The notes: generated from the sequence alone by a model not told the origin. Positions 1 through 7,550 are shown, counted from the first letter of the stretch. The stretch: 13,665 nucleotides of DNA from JASFRS01 sp050114795 (GCA_050114795.1 JASFRS010000063.1:1-13665), one strand, 5' to 3'. Made by a program: numbers and translations.

Positions 1-2
1 CA

Positions 3-1367
3 CGCCATATTGAGATTCAGGTCTTAGGTGATAAATCTGGCAATGTCGTGTATTTGGGTGAGCGTGAATGCTCCATCCAACGGCGCCATCAAAAAGTCAT
101 TGAAGAAGCACCCAGCCCTTTTCTCGATGAAGCTACGCGAAAAGCCATGGGCGAGCAGGCTGTCGCCCTCTCCAAGGCCGTTGGCTATTTTTCGGCGGGC
201 ACGGTGGAATTCATCGTTGGTGCCGATAAATCCTTTTATTTCCTGGAAATGAACACCCGTTTGCAGGTGGAACATCCAGTGACTGAACTTGTCACCGGGG
301 TTGACCTGGTGGAGCAGATGATACGTGTGGCGGCGGGCGAAAAACTTCCTTTCACACAAAAGGACATCAAGCTCAAAGGCTGGGCGATGGAAAGCCGGGT
401 CTATGCCGAAGACCCTTATCGCAATTTTCTGCCTTCTATTGGTCGGCTGGCACGCTATCAACAGCCGGAAGCCAATGGCCATGTGCGTATTGATACGGGC
501 GTGGTTGAAGGCTCTGAAATCTCCATGTTCTATGACCCGATGATTTCAAAGCTGATTACTTATGGTGAGGATAGGGCAGAAGCTATTGATCGGATGATAT
601 CAGCGCTGGATGATTATTATATCCGCGGCATTGGTCATAACATCCATTTCCTGTCCGCCGTCATGCAGCATAAACGGTTCCAATCAGGCAATATCACCAC
701 GGGCTTCATCGCTGAGGAATATCCCGATGGCTTTCAAGGGCAACCACTGGCGGACCATGAAAGGGATGTGTTCATCGCTGTAGGCTCGGTGATTAATCTG
801 ATTGAAAAGCGCCGGGAGCTTTGCATTGACGGGCAACTGAATGGCCGTCCTGAACTGGAAGCCGACTGGGTTGTGGAGTTGGAAAAAGAATTAACGCCGG
901 TCCATATCGAAGGTGCAGCTGGTGGCTTTTCCATCCTGTGGGGTGACAAAAAGGTTAAAGTTGTCACTGATTGGCAGGCGGGTTCTCGCCGGTTTAAAGC
1001 ACTGGTCAATGGTGAAGATGTCACCTTTGAAATGGATGCCTTGCCCTTAGGTTACAGCCTTTCACACCATGGTCGTGCAGTGGATGTGAAAGTCCACACG
1101 CCTGCGGGTGCACGCCTGTCCACGCATATGATTGATGTACCCCCGCCGGATACATCCAAAATGCTACTTTGCCCCATGCCGGGCCTTGTGGTGCGTATCG
1201 AGGTGGAAGAGGGCCAGGACATTGAGCCAGGTCAGGCTTTGGCAGTGGTCGAAGCTATGAAGATGGAAAATATCCTACGGGCGGAAAAACCCTGCAGAGT
1301 TGAGAAAATCAATGCAGAGGCTGGGGATAGCCTGGCCGTTGATGCGGTTATCATGACCTTTGAATAG
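3..1367 (+). CDS. pccA: Propionyl-CoA carboxylase alpha subunit, 5' end outside the window
   Basis: This is the biotin-carrying alpha chain of propionyl-CoA carboxylase. It carboxylates biotin with ATP and bicarbonate, and the beta subunit (not in this window) then makes methylmalonyl-CoA. The frame is open from base 3 and gives 454 residues. The first visible residues (RHIEIQVLGD) match the middle of a biotin carboxylase domain, so roughly 200 N-terminal residues are missing. The active-site motif EMNTRLQVEHP begins near visible residue 82. The fold ends around HVRIDTG...FYDPMISKLI. A linker region typical of PccA follows, then a C-terminal biotinyl domain with EAMKMEN, whose biotinylated lysine codon is at 1260-1262. 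The long middle segment and the MPGLVVRIEVEEGQ biotinyl domain favour PccA over AccC, which lacks a biotinyl domain. Methylcrotonyl-CoA carboxylase is less likely. The acylphosphatase gene starts 5 bases downstream, so they are probably cotranscribed. Confidence 0.93.
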   Translation, partial: RHIEIQVLGDKSGNVVYLGERECSIQRRHQKVIEEAPSPFLDEATRKAMGEQAVALSKAVGYFSAGTVEFIVGADKSFYFLEMNTRLQVEHPVTELVTGVDLVEQMIRVAAGEKLPFTQKDIKLKGWAMESRVYAEDPYRNFLPSIGRLARYQQPEANGHVRIDTGVVEGSEISMFYDPMISKLITYGEDRAEAIDRMISALDDYYIRGIGHNIHFLSAVMQHKRFQSGNITTGFIAEEYPDGFQGQPLADHERDVFIAVGSVINLIEKRRELCIDGQLNGRPELEADWVVELEKELTPVHIEGAAGGFSILWGDKKVKVVTDWQAGSRRFKALVNGEDVTFEMDALPLGYSLSHHGRAVDVKVHTPAGARLSTHMIDVPPPDTSKMLLCPMPGLVVRIEVEEGQDIEPGQALAVVEAMKMENILRAEKPCRVEKINAEAGDSLAVDAVIMTFE

Positions 1368-1372
1368 AAGAT

Positions 1373-1657
1373 ATGAGCGATGTCATAGCCAGATATGTGC
1401 GCATAACAGGCCGGGTCCAGGGTGTCTGGTACCGGGCCTGGACTGCACAGGAGGCTAAGGCGCTGAACTTGGACGGTTTTGTCCGAAATCGTAATGACGG
1501 CAGTGTTGAAGCGGTTTTTAAAGGGCCGAAAACACAAGTTGGGACCATGATTGAGAAATGTCATGAAGGTCCGCCGCTTGCCCAAGTTGTTGATATTAAA
1601 GAACAAGAATTTGATGAAGCCGTCGAATCTGGCTTTCAGGCCTTGCCGACTTTGTGA
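1373..1657 (+). CDS. acyP: Acylphosphatase
   Basis: This is a 94-residue cytosolic acylphosphatase, the normal length for the family, which hydrolyses carboxyl-phosphate bonds. The signature ITGRVQGVWYRAWT lies at residues 11-24, with the phosphate-binding arginine at Arg21. The catalytic asparagine is Asn39 in GFVRNRNDGSVEAVF. The ATG follows the pccA stop after only 5 bases, with no room for a promoter, so the gene is read from the pccA transcript, probably by translational coupling. The physiological substrate of bacterial acylphosphatases is poorly known. The coupling to a biotin carboxylase, which makes a carboxyphosphate intermediate, is suggestive but proves nothing. A 99-base gap separates it from the next gene. 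That gap is AT-rich and holds TTTACA (1697-1702) and TAAAAT (1724-1729) at a poor 21-base spacing, so I do not call a promoter. Confidence 0.93.
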   Translation: MSDVIARYVRITGRVQGVWYRAWTAQEAKALNLDGFVRNRNDGSVEAVFKGPKTQVGTMIEKCHEGPPLAQVVDIKEQEFDEAVESGFQALPTL

Positions 1658-1756
1658 GGTTTTATTTCAAGTACAAAAATTTACGGAATTTTTGGTTTTA
1701 CACCCTAGCCTTAGCCTTGAACATAAAATTTCTGCAAGCGGGGGTGGGCAGGCGAT

Positions 1757-3259
1757 ATGTCCGGCGGGAACGATTTCTTCAAAACAGCAAAGGGCTCGAT
1801 CGAGCAAGCCATGGCTTTTTGGCCGGCCAGTGGTGATGGCAAATCTCAATCTGCACAGGACAGGTCCAATATTGAAATTCCAGCGCGCACGGAATGTATT
1901 GGCCGGATCACATGTGTTGATGGGGAGCGTCTCATTCTGTTTCTCGATGGTCGTATGGGTGCAATGGACGCGAGTTTCAATCTCGTTAAGAGCACCCTGG
2001 TTAAAATCGCCAGTACAACAACCATCACTTATGGCGTAGTGGTTTCTTTAAGTGTTCCAGCACCAGGTCAATCGGATGCTTATCACGAAGTGGAACTGGC
2101 TGAAATTGAGCTTGTTGGCGAGGCCATTGCTACTGAAAACAGAGTTGTTTTTCATAAGGGTGTGAGTGAGATCCCAGTCCTTGGTGACCTCGTTTATCTG
2201 GCCAATCGGGATGATGTTCGCCTTATTGAAGAGAAAGCGCAAAAGCAGGCGCTAAAGATGGGCGAAGCTATGGACATATTGTCCGGCCCGGTTTTACTTG
2301 CCGCCCCAGAAGTTTTATCAGCACCGACTTTGATCTGCGGTGGGAGTGAAGAAGACCGTGCTATCGGGGTTGTCTCTTTATGTAATCAAGTCCTCCTCAA
2401 TGGAGGTGGAGCGCAGATTTTAGCCTTTGATACGACGGGTGTTATGAGCGGTCATTTTAGTGATGAAGCTGATTTAAGGCACCTTCATGAAAGTGGCTTT
2501 CCCTTCTGGAAACTGGGGGCTGAAGCTCTGATCTTTATGGCTTATGGCGATCATTGTGCATCTGTTGTCATGCCGACATTGCTCCCCGGGGTCGCATCTG
2601 CCCTGCGTCAAGATTGGTCTGCAGTTAAAGGCAATAAATTTGAGGCTTTTCTTGAGGTTCTGGCATCCAAAATTGCGACAGCAGGGCTGGATGGGCAGGT
2701 TTTGGAGTTATTCCAAGCCCTGCCTGAGCATCCTGCATATCAATCACTTTTCTCGAATGAAGCAAAGGCATTTGATGTGCACGCTTTATCGAGTGAACTC
2801 ACTATCTTAAATATGTCCAGACTGCCAATATTGGCGCAGCATCTCGTGATAGCCTCTTTGGTAGAAGAACTCTCAAATTCGCCAACCAGGCCGTTTTGTA
2901 TATTTGATGTCGCAACCGGTCTTTATAGCGATGAGCTATCCTATGGCGATGCGATGGTTCAGCGGAAAATGATGCGTTATCTTCTACAAGCAAAGTCAAA
3001 CGGCCATGGGGCCGTCTTGGTCTCGCAACATGCCTATATGATCTCAGAACATATCAAAGCGCTGCTTGGAAATGTTATCGCATTTCATGCACAATCGACA
3101 AAAGAGATCGAAGTGCTGCAGAATCTGAATATTGATAAAAGGGGTGCGGCACTAGACTTGCTACCCTTATTAGGGTCCGGGCAGGCGCTCATATTTGGTG
3201 ATGCCGTCTCGCTTGCACAACGTTGCGCGCTCAAATTTGTTGATGAAGCAAGGGATTAA
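1757..3259 (+). CDS. HerA-like protein with HAS barrel and degenerate ATPase motifs
   Basis: This 500-residue protein has the domain order of HerA-type hexameric DNA-translocating ATPases but lacks their catalytic residues. Residues about 45-150 resemble the N-terminal HAS barrel: a GRI..VDG start, VELAEIELVGEA, then HKGVSEIPVLGDLVYL. At 191-204 the family would carry GxxGxGKS/T. Here the segment is TLICGGSEEDRAIG, with no lysine and no following Ser/Thr. The next strand, AQILAFDTTG (219-228), fits the family's post-P-loop strand. The Walker B position is PFCIFDVATG (379-388), with Val385 where a catalytic Glu is expected. AVLVSQHAYMIS (419-430) keeps the sensor-like glutamine. The C-terminus (NVIAFHAQ...LDLLPLLGSGQALIFGDAV) closely follows the HerA/DUF87 end. 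I see no NurA nuclease gene nearby. The ATG start gives a complete HAS barrel. The family placement is my recognition from motifs, and the function is unknown. Its stop overlaps that of the convergent cyclic-di-GMP gene. Confidence 0.75.
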   Translation: MSGGNDFFKTAKGSIEQAMAFWPASGDGKSQSAQDRSNIEIPARTECIGRITCVDGERLILFLDGRMGAMDASFNLVKSTLVKIASTTTITYGVVVSLSVPAPGQSDAYHEVELAEIELVGEAIATENRVVFHKGVSEIPVLGDLVYLANRDDVRLIEEKAQKQALKMGEAMDILSGPVLLAAPEVLSAPTLICGGSEEDRAIGVVSLCNQVLLNGGGAQILAFDTTGVMSGHFSDEADLRHLHESGFPFWKLGAEALIFMAYGDHCASVVMPTLLPGVASALRQDWSAVKGNKFEAFLEVLASKIATAGLDGQVLELFQALPEHPAYQSLFSNEAKAFDVHALSSELTILNMSRLPILAQHLVIASLVEELSNSPTRPFCIFDVATGLYSDELSYGDAMVQRKMMRYLLQAKSNGHGAVLVSQHAYMISEHIKALLGNVIAFHAQSTKEIEVLQNLNIDKRGAALDLLPLLGSGQALIFGDAVSLAQRCALKFVDEARD

Positions 3260-5076
3260 CGCGTAGCCATCGCCTTTTCAACATCGTGATGGCCATTCGC
3301 CAGCCAGCTCGAGATGTCTTCTCCAGATTGCGGCTTGGAAAAGAAATAACCTTGAGCGAAATCGCAATTCATCTCCTGAAGAAGACCAATATGATCAGGC
3401 TCTTCAATGCCCTCTGCAACAACCTTAAGGCCCAGATTGTGGGCAAGTTCAATGGTTGAGCGTACAATGACGGCATCGGCGGGATTTGTATGGATTTCCC
3501 GGATGAAGCTTTGGTCGATTTTCAATTCATCCAACGGCATTTTCTGTAAATAGGACAGCGATGAATATCCGGTGCCAAAATCGTCGATTGCGATTTGAAA
3601 GCCCAATTCGCGTAGCTGGTTTAAAATGCGCATGGCGTTATCCGGGTCGAAGAAAATCGCTGTTTCAGTAATTTCAAGGGTTAAGCGCTGGGTGATTAGC
3701 CCATATTCATCAACGACTCCCTGAAGGGCCATTGGAAAGTGCGCGTCATGCAATATGCGGGGTGAAATGTTCAAACAAACGGAGAAATCATGGTTTTGCT
3801 CACCCCATTTCCTCATCTGTCGCAGGGAAGCATCAAGAATTCGCGCTGTTAAAGGTTGGATCATACCTGTGCGTTCAGCCTGGGCGATGAATTCGCCAGG
3901 ATGGATTTGACCTAAGCGAGGATGTGTCCAGCGCGCCAGAGCTTCAACAGCATGAATTTTGCCGGTTGTTAAATCTATGATTGGTTGATAGGCAACTTCT
4001 AATTCATCGCCTTCAATCGCCTGCCTTAATTCACCGGTTAATGTGAGATGGCGTATATTTGAGGTGTCACTATTTTCATCATATAGCACAATCTTTGAAC
4101 TGCCCGCTTTAGCATTATACATCGCGATATCAGCGCATTGCATAAGCTTGGACGATTCCTTTGCATGGTCCGGACTTAAAGCAATACCAATACTAACGCC
4201 GACTTCCAGGTCGAGTCCTTCTAGTACAGTAAAGGGGCGAAGAATTGATTTCCGCACACGTGAGGCAATTTCCATTGCTGCCGCTTCATCGCCTGACAGC
4301 GGTAGCAATATGGCAAATTCATCACCGCCAAGCCGGGCAACCGTGTCTGATCCCCGAAGCGGCTTTACCAGCCGCTGCCCTAATTCCACCAACAACATAT
4401 CGCCAATGTGATGGCCTAATGTGTCGTTGATTTCTTTAAAATTATCGAGATCCAAAAGCAGCAAGGCTACGGGTTCACCGGAGCGTTTGGCAGCATGAAG
4501 CGCCTGATCTAAGCGGTCATTCAGCAGGACCCGGTTGGGAAGCCCTGTTAAAGCATCGTGCATGGCCTGATGTTCAAGCTGGCGACGATGTTCCTTGGTT
4601 TCTGTAATGTCGCGAACAATTGCAATGACAATCCGGCTGGACCCGAATAAGGTTTCGCTTAAGCATAAATCAACTGGAAAACCGCTGCCGTCTGAACGAA
4701 CGCCAATGGTTTCTTTGTGCCCTTGGCCGATGCAATAGTCCTCAGAGCGCGTGTCCGTAAAGCTGCGAAAGCCGGGAAGCAATTCATCAAGCGTCATGTT
4801 CATCATCTGATGAACGCTGTAGCCGAACATATCGGACGCGGATTTATTCGCCATCCCAAGCCGTCCGTCGGGATGAACGGTCAAAATTCCATCGAAATTA
4901 GCCTCAACAATGCGACGCATAAGTGCATCCAGACGTTCCAGTCTGGTTTCACTTGCTTGAGTGTCTGCCTGATGATGGCTGTTGACCCTCTGCATTTCCG
5001 CGCTATAGCGCGATAAGAGAGAGGGTGCTTCCCCAGCTCGAAGTTGTTTGTTCACTATATACACAAGCCCCGCCAA
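3256..5076 (-). CDS. PAS-GGDEF-EAL cyclic-di-GMP signalling protein
   Basis: This 606-residue cytoplasmic protein can in principle both make and break cyclic-di-GMP. A short helical stretch (about 20-55) leads into a PAS sensor domain (about 55-160), then GGDEF (about 172-335) and EAL (about 350-592). The cyclase signature GGDEF is intact at 250-254. The product-inhibition site RGSD (241-244) lies exactly five residues before it. The phosphodiesterase signature is intact: EAL at 378-380, LNISPR (435-440), EITET (468-472), IDDFGTGYSS (497-506), LKIDQSFI and AEGIEE (554-559). No membrane helix is visible. The start is uncertain: the frame opens at a TTG here, GTG codons occur at residues 5 and 8, and none has a convincing ribosome site. 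No upstream ATG exists before an in-frame stop. lipB ends 56 bases upstream on the same strand, so the two may form an operon. The signal sensed and the net activity cannot be read from sequence. Confidence 0.92.
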   Translation of the reverse strand: MAGLVYIVNKQLRAGEAPSLLSRYSAEMQRVNSHHQADTQASETRLERLDALMRRIVEANFDGILTVHPDGRLGMANKSASDMFGYSVHQMMNMTLDELLPGFRSFTDTRSEDYCIGQGHKETIGVRSDGSGFPVDLCLSETLFGSSRIVIAIVRDITETKEHRRQLEHQAMHDALTGLPNRVLLNDRLDQALHAAKRSGEPVALLLLDLDNFKEINDTLGHHIGDMLLVELGQRLVKPLRGSDTVARLGGDEFAILLPLSGDEAAAMEIASRVRKSILRPFTVLEGLDLEVGVSIGIALSPDHAKESSKLMQCADIAMYNAKAGSSKIVLYDENSDTSNIRHLTLTGELRQAIEGDELEVAYQPIIDLTTGKIHAVEALARWTHPRLGQIHPGEFIAQAERTGMIQPLTARILDASLRQMRKWGEQNHDFSVCLNISPRILHDAHFPMALQGVVDEYGLITQRLTLEITETAIFFDPDNAMRILNQLRELGFQIAIDDFGTGYSSLSYLQKMPLDELKIDQSFIREIHTNPADAVIVRSTIELAHNLGLKVVAEGIEEPDHIGLLQEMNCDFAQGYFFSKPQSGEDISSWLANGHHDVEKAMATR

Positions 5077-5132
5077 TCTTGTTTTTTTAAAGAGTGGCAG
5101 AACTTCCCAAACAAGCCGTTAATTTCTCAAAG

Positions 5133-5762
5133 TCAGCTAGGAAAATTTTGTTCAAATATGTCTTGGAATATTTCGTCCACTTGCGTGGTGTCTACTGGAA
5201 TGCCAAGTTTTTTCAAACTCGTAACGCCATGGTCGCGAATCCCGCAGGGGATAATACCATCATAATGGCTGAGGTCCGGGTCGATGTTGATGGAAATACC
5301 GTGAAAACTGACCCAGCGGCGGACGCGAACGCCTATTGCTGCAATTTTGTCTTCGCTGCCATCAGGGTTTTGAACCCAAACACCAACGCGCCCTTCGCGC
5401 CGTTCTCCTTTGACACCAAAGACAGCAAGGGTATCAATGATGACATTCTCCAACGTGGCAATGAATTTACGAATGTCTTTACCACGTTTGCGCAGGTCCA
5501 GCATGACATAAGCAACGCGCTGACCAGGCCCGTGATAGGTGTATTGCCCACCGCGACCGGCATCAAAGACAGGGAAATTATCCGTATTTATCAAATCCTG
5601 AGGACGCGCTCCGGTGCCTGATGTGTAAAGCGGAGGGTGTTCCAGGAGCCATACAGCCTCGTCAGCGCGGCCTTCTATAATGTCCGCGACGCGCTGTTCC
5701 ATCATGCGGATGGCCTGCTCATAAGACACGCCACCTTGCGTTTTTATCCATTCAATAGCCAT
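5133..5762 (-). CDS. lipB: Lipoyl(octanoyl) transferase LipB
   Basis: This enzyme transfers octanoyl groups from acyl carrier protein to the lipoyl domains of 2-oxoacid dehydrogenases and the glycine cleavage system. It performs the first step of lipoate assembly, before LipA. The 209-residue length is typical. Family motifs in order are LLEHPPLYTSGTGA (39-52), RGGQYTYHGPGQ (70-81), KIAAIGVRVRRWVSFHG (139-155) and GIIPCGI (169-175). The catalytic pair is Lys139 and Cys173. The ATG start is in the expected place relative to the first motif. The promoter must lie in the 138 bases shared with the divergent tRNA-Leu gene, but I could not pick a convincing one on this strand. The cyclic-di-GMP gene follows after 56 bases and may share the message. 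No anomaly is seen. Confidence 0.97.
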   Translation of the reverse strand: MAIEWIKTQGGVSYEQAIRMMEQRVADIIEGRADEAVWLLEHPPLYTSGTGARPQDLINTDNFPVFDAGRGGQYTYHGPGQRVAYVMLDLRKRGKDIRKFIATLENVIIDTLAVFGVKGERREGRVGVWVQNPDGSEDKIAAIGVRVRRWVSFHGISINIDPDLSHYDGIIPCGIRDHGVTSLKKLGIPVDTTQVDEIFQDIFEQNFPS

Positions 5763-5821
5763 TGCCGTTGGGCCTTAAAATCCAATGAGCTGCATAGTGT
5801 TGCCTACATATCATCAACCCA

Positions 5822-5837
5822 AACAAGATGTCTTGTT
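5822..5837. repeat. 7-base dyad upstream of lipB
   Basis: This is a perfect inverted repeat, AACAAGA-TG-TCTTGTT, in the gap between divergent lipB and tRNA-Leu. The size and symmetry would suit a small operator or a weak hairpin in the lipB leader. No run of T follows on either strand, so it is not a terminator. Its function is unknown. Confidence 0.45.
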
Positions 5838-5858
5838 GAATTCGGTGTAAAGTTGGAG

Positions 5859-5887
5859 TTGCGCAGCCTTCATCTATTTGATAGATG
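5859..5887 (+). promoter_or_regulatory. Possible tRNA-Leu promoter with overlapping dyad
   Basis: TTGCGC (5859-5864) and TAGATG (5882-5887) are separated by 17 bases. They would start transcription around 5894, a few bases before the tRNA. Both boxes are weak matches, so the call rests mainly on position. A perfect 7-base inverted repeat, CATCTAT-TTG-ATAGATG (5871-5887), covers the end of the spacer and the whole -10 box, where a bound protein could block initiation. Confidence 0.3.
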
Positions 5888-5900
5888 ATCGCGACCTTAA

Positions 5901-5987
5901 GCGGCCGTGGCGGAACTGGTAGACGCGCAGCGTTGAGGTCGCTGTGGGAGAGATCCCGTGGAAGTTCGAGTCTTCTCGGCCGCACCA
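5901..5987 (+). tRNA. tRNA-Leu (anticodon GAG)
   Basis: This is an 87-base class II tRNA with encoded CCA. The acceptor stem GCGGCCG (5901-5907) pairs with CGGCCGC (5977-5983), followed by discriminator A and CCA (5985-5987). The D stem is GCG/CGC. The anticodon stem CAGCG/CGCTG holds the 7-base loop TTGAGGT, giving anticodon GAG at 5935-5937, which reads CUC and CUU leucine codons. The long variable arm, GGGA-GAGA-TCCC, is expected for tRNA-Leu. The T arm carries TTCGAGT. A strong terminator begins 6 bases after the CCA, so this is a single-gene unit. tRNA 3' ends are common integration sites, but no integrase gene or att duplication is seen here. Confidence 0.97.
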
Positions 5988-5992
5988 TTGTG

Positions 5993-6027
5993 AAAACCTG
6001 TCGGTAACCCCGACAGGTTTTCTTGTT
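5993..6027 (+). terminator. Rho-independent terminator of tRNA-Leu
   Basis: A perfect 12-base-pair stem is formed by AAAACCTGTCGG (5993-6004) and CCGACAGGTTTT (6010-6021) with a 5-base loop. It is followed by the T-rich run TTTTCTTGTTT. It lies immediately after the tRNA and separates it from mgtE. Confidence 0.92.
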
Positions 6028-6083
6028 TCTGGCTTTCTTTCCCAAAATCAGCCATCTCCCTTTGTCGTTTGTCAAAAAAACCG

Positions 6084-6113
6084 TTACAACCTTGCAAAGC
6101 ATGGCTGTATAGC
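6084..6113 (+). promoter_or_regulatory. Possible mgtE promoter
   Basis: TTACAA (6084-6089) and TATAGC (6108-6113) are 18 bases apart and would start transcription about 20 bases before the mgtE ATG. The preceding tRNA terminator means mgtE needs its own promoter, and this is the best pair in the 113-base gap. The leader predicted from it is too short for a magnesium-sensing riboswitch, and I see no such structure. Confidence 0.3.
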
Positions 6114-6140
6114 CTGGGGCGATCAGGATAGAGGTGACGA

Positions 6141-7550
6141 ATGGGGGAAAATCCACATATCGAAGATGCAGACGTGGTGGCTGAAAAACCCATGGAGGTT
6201 TTTGAGGATCAGCGTTTAAGCCGGGATTTCGTGCGTGAAATCTGCGCAGCCCTTGATGCGCATGATGATGCGCGTGTCTCCGATCTTGTGGACCCTCTGC
6301 ACGAAGCTGATCTTGCCGACTTGATCGAACAGTTGGGAAGTGGTCCCCGCGCTGATTTGGTTCGCGTATTGGGTCCCTCTGTTAGCGCTGAGGTGCTGTC
6401 AGAGCTTGAAGACAGCGTTCGTGAGGATTTGCTGGACGAGCTTGAAGCGCATGAAGTCGCGGATGCCGTTGTCCAGCTCGAATCGGATGACGCCGTTGAT
6501 ATCCTTGAGGACATGGATGCCGAACGGCAGCGTCAGGTGTTGGATGCGGTTCCTGAACTTGAGCGTTTAGCGCTTGAAGAATCGCTATCTTATCCGGAAG
6601 ACTCTGCCGGGCGTCTCATGCAGCGTGATTTGATTGCGGTGCCTGAATTTTGGACTGTTGGTAAAACCATAGACTATCTGCGTGAGAATCAGGATTTAAC
6701 CTCTGAATTTTGGGAAATTTTCGTTGTCGACCCGGCTTATAAGCCTGTCGGCACGATGCGCTTGTCTTATATCTTAAGATCCCCACGGGATGCGAAGATC
6801 CAAGACCTAATGCAGGTTGAGCAGCGCCTGATCCCAGTTGATATGGATCAGGAGGAAGTGGCTTTTCTCTTCCGGCAATATCACTTGATTTCTGCTGCGG
6901 TTGTAGATGCTCAGCAGCGCCTGGTCGGGATGATCACGGCTGATGACGTGGTCGAAGTTATCAATGAAGAAGCGGAAGAAGATATGCTGGCCATGGCCGG
7001 TGTCTCTGAGGTCGATATTCATGAATCCATCATGCATACCGCGCGTGCACGCTTTACATGGTTGTTTGTGAATTTGGGCACAGCGGTGCTTGCGTCTTAT
7101 GTGATTTCTTTCTTTGGTGCGACCATTGAGCAAATGGTTGCGCTGGCGATTTTGATGCCGATCGTCGCGTCAATGGGGGGGAATGCCGGCACACAAACCA
7201 TGACTGTGGCCGTACGTGCATTGGCGATGAACCAACTGACAACCTCTAACGCCTTGCGGATATTGAACAAAGAGCTAGCTGTTAGTGGGGCCAATGGAAT
7301 TTTACTTGCAGTCATAATGGGCCTGTTTGGCGCTTTTTGGTTTGACGATGCCATGTTGGGCATTGTTCTTGCCGTTGCTATGATTGTGAATCTGCTTGTG
7401 GCGGGGCTGGCTGGCATGCTGGTGCCTTTGATGCTTGACCGCCTAGATATTGACCCGGCAATCTCATCCAGCGTCTTCGTGACAACTGTTACTGATGTTG
7501 TTGGTTTTTTTGCCTTTTTGGGGTTGGCCGCGCTCTGGCTATTCGCTTGA
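6141..7550 (+). CDS. mgtE: Magnesium transporter MgtE
   Basis: This inner-membrane Mg2+ channel/transporter of 469 residues is near the usual family length. The N-terminal half is the acidic, helical MgtE_N domain (about 35-140), rich in paired Asp/Glu. A CBS domain pair (about 155-275) follows. In known structures these two domains bind Mg2+ and close the pore when cytosolic Mg2+ is sufficient. The C-terminal part has five membrane helices (from about 305 to 468). It includes the conserved MGGNAGTQT loop (345-353) and the pore aspartate Asp452 in TTVTDVVGFF. The ATG is preceded by a good ribosome site (GAGGTGA). The last 12 bases overlap the 3' end of convergent panC, so its transcript must end inside panC. 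It is a single-gene unit with nothing unusual in the protein. Confidence 0.96.
   Translation: MGENPHIEDADVVAEKPMEVFEDQRLSRDFVREICAALDAHDDARVSDLVDPLHEADLADLIEQLGSGPRADLVRVLGPSVSAEVLSELEDSVREDLLDELEAHEVADAVVQLESDDAVDILEDMDAERQRQVLDAVPELERLALEESLSYPEDSAGRLMQRDLIAVPEFWTVGKTIDYLRENQDLTSEFWEIFVVDPAYKPVGTMRLSYILRSPRDAKIQDLMQVEQRLIPVDMDQEEVAFLFRQYHLISAAVVDAQQRLVGMITADDVVEVINEEAEEDMLAMAGVSEVDIHESIMHTARARFTWLFVNLGTAVLASYVISFFGATIEQMVALAILMPIVASMGGNAGTQTMTVAVRALAMNQLTTSNALRILNKELAVSGANGILLAVIMGLFGAFWFDDAMLGIVLAVAMIVNLLVAGLAGMLVPLMLDRLDIDPAISSSVFVTTVTDVVGFFAFLGLAALWLFA

Noticed and set aside
1551..2039. A 162-codon plus-strand frame overlapping acyP and the HerA-like gene
   Set aside because: It is out of frame with both real genes and its product looks like a frame-shifted composition with no domain.
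5094..5621. A 175-codon plus-strand open frame across lipB
   Set aside because: It lies antisense to the conserved lipB motifs and shows no family pattern. It is a shadow of the real gene.
6022..6140. Magnesium riboswitch in the mgtE leader
   Set aside because: The gap is only about 119 bases and begins with the tRNA terminator. I found no conserved stem arrangement typical of such elements.
5901..6140. tRNA-Leu 3' end as an integration (att) site
   Set aside because: No integrase gene, no repeat of the tRNA 3' end elsewhere in the window, and ordinary core genes on both sides.
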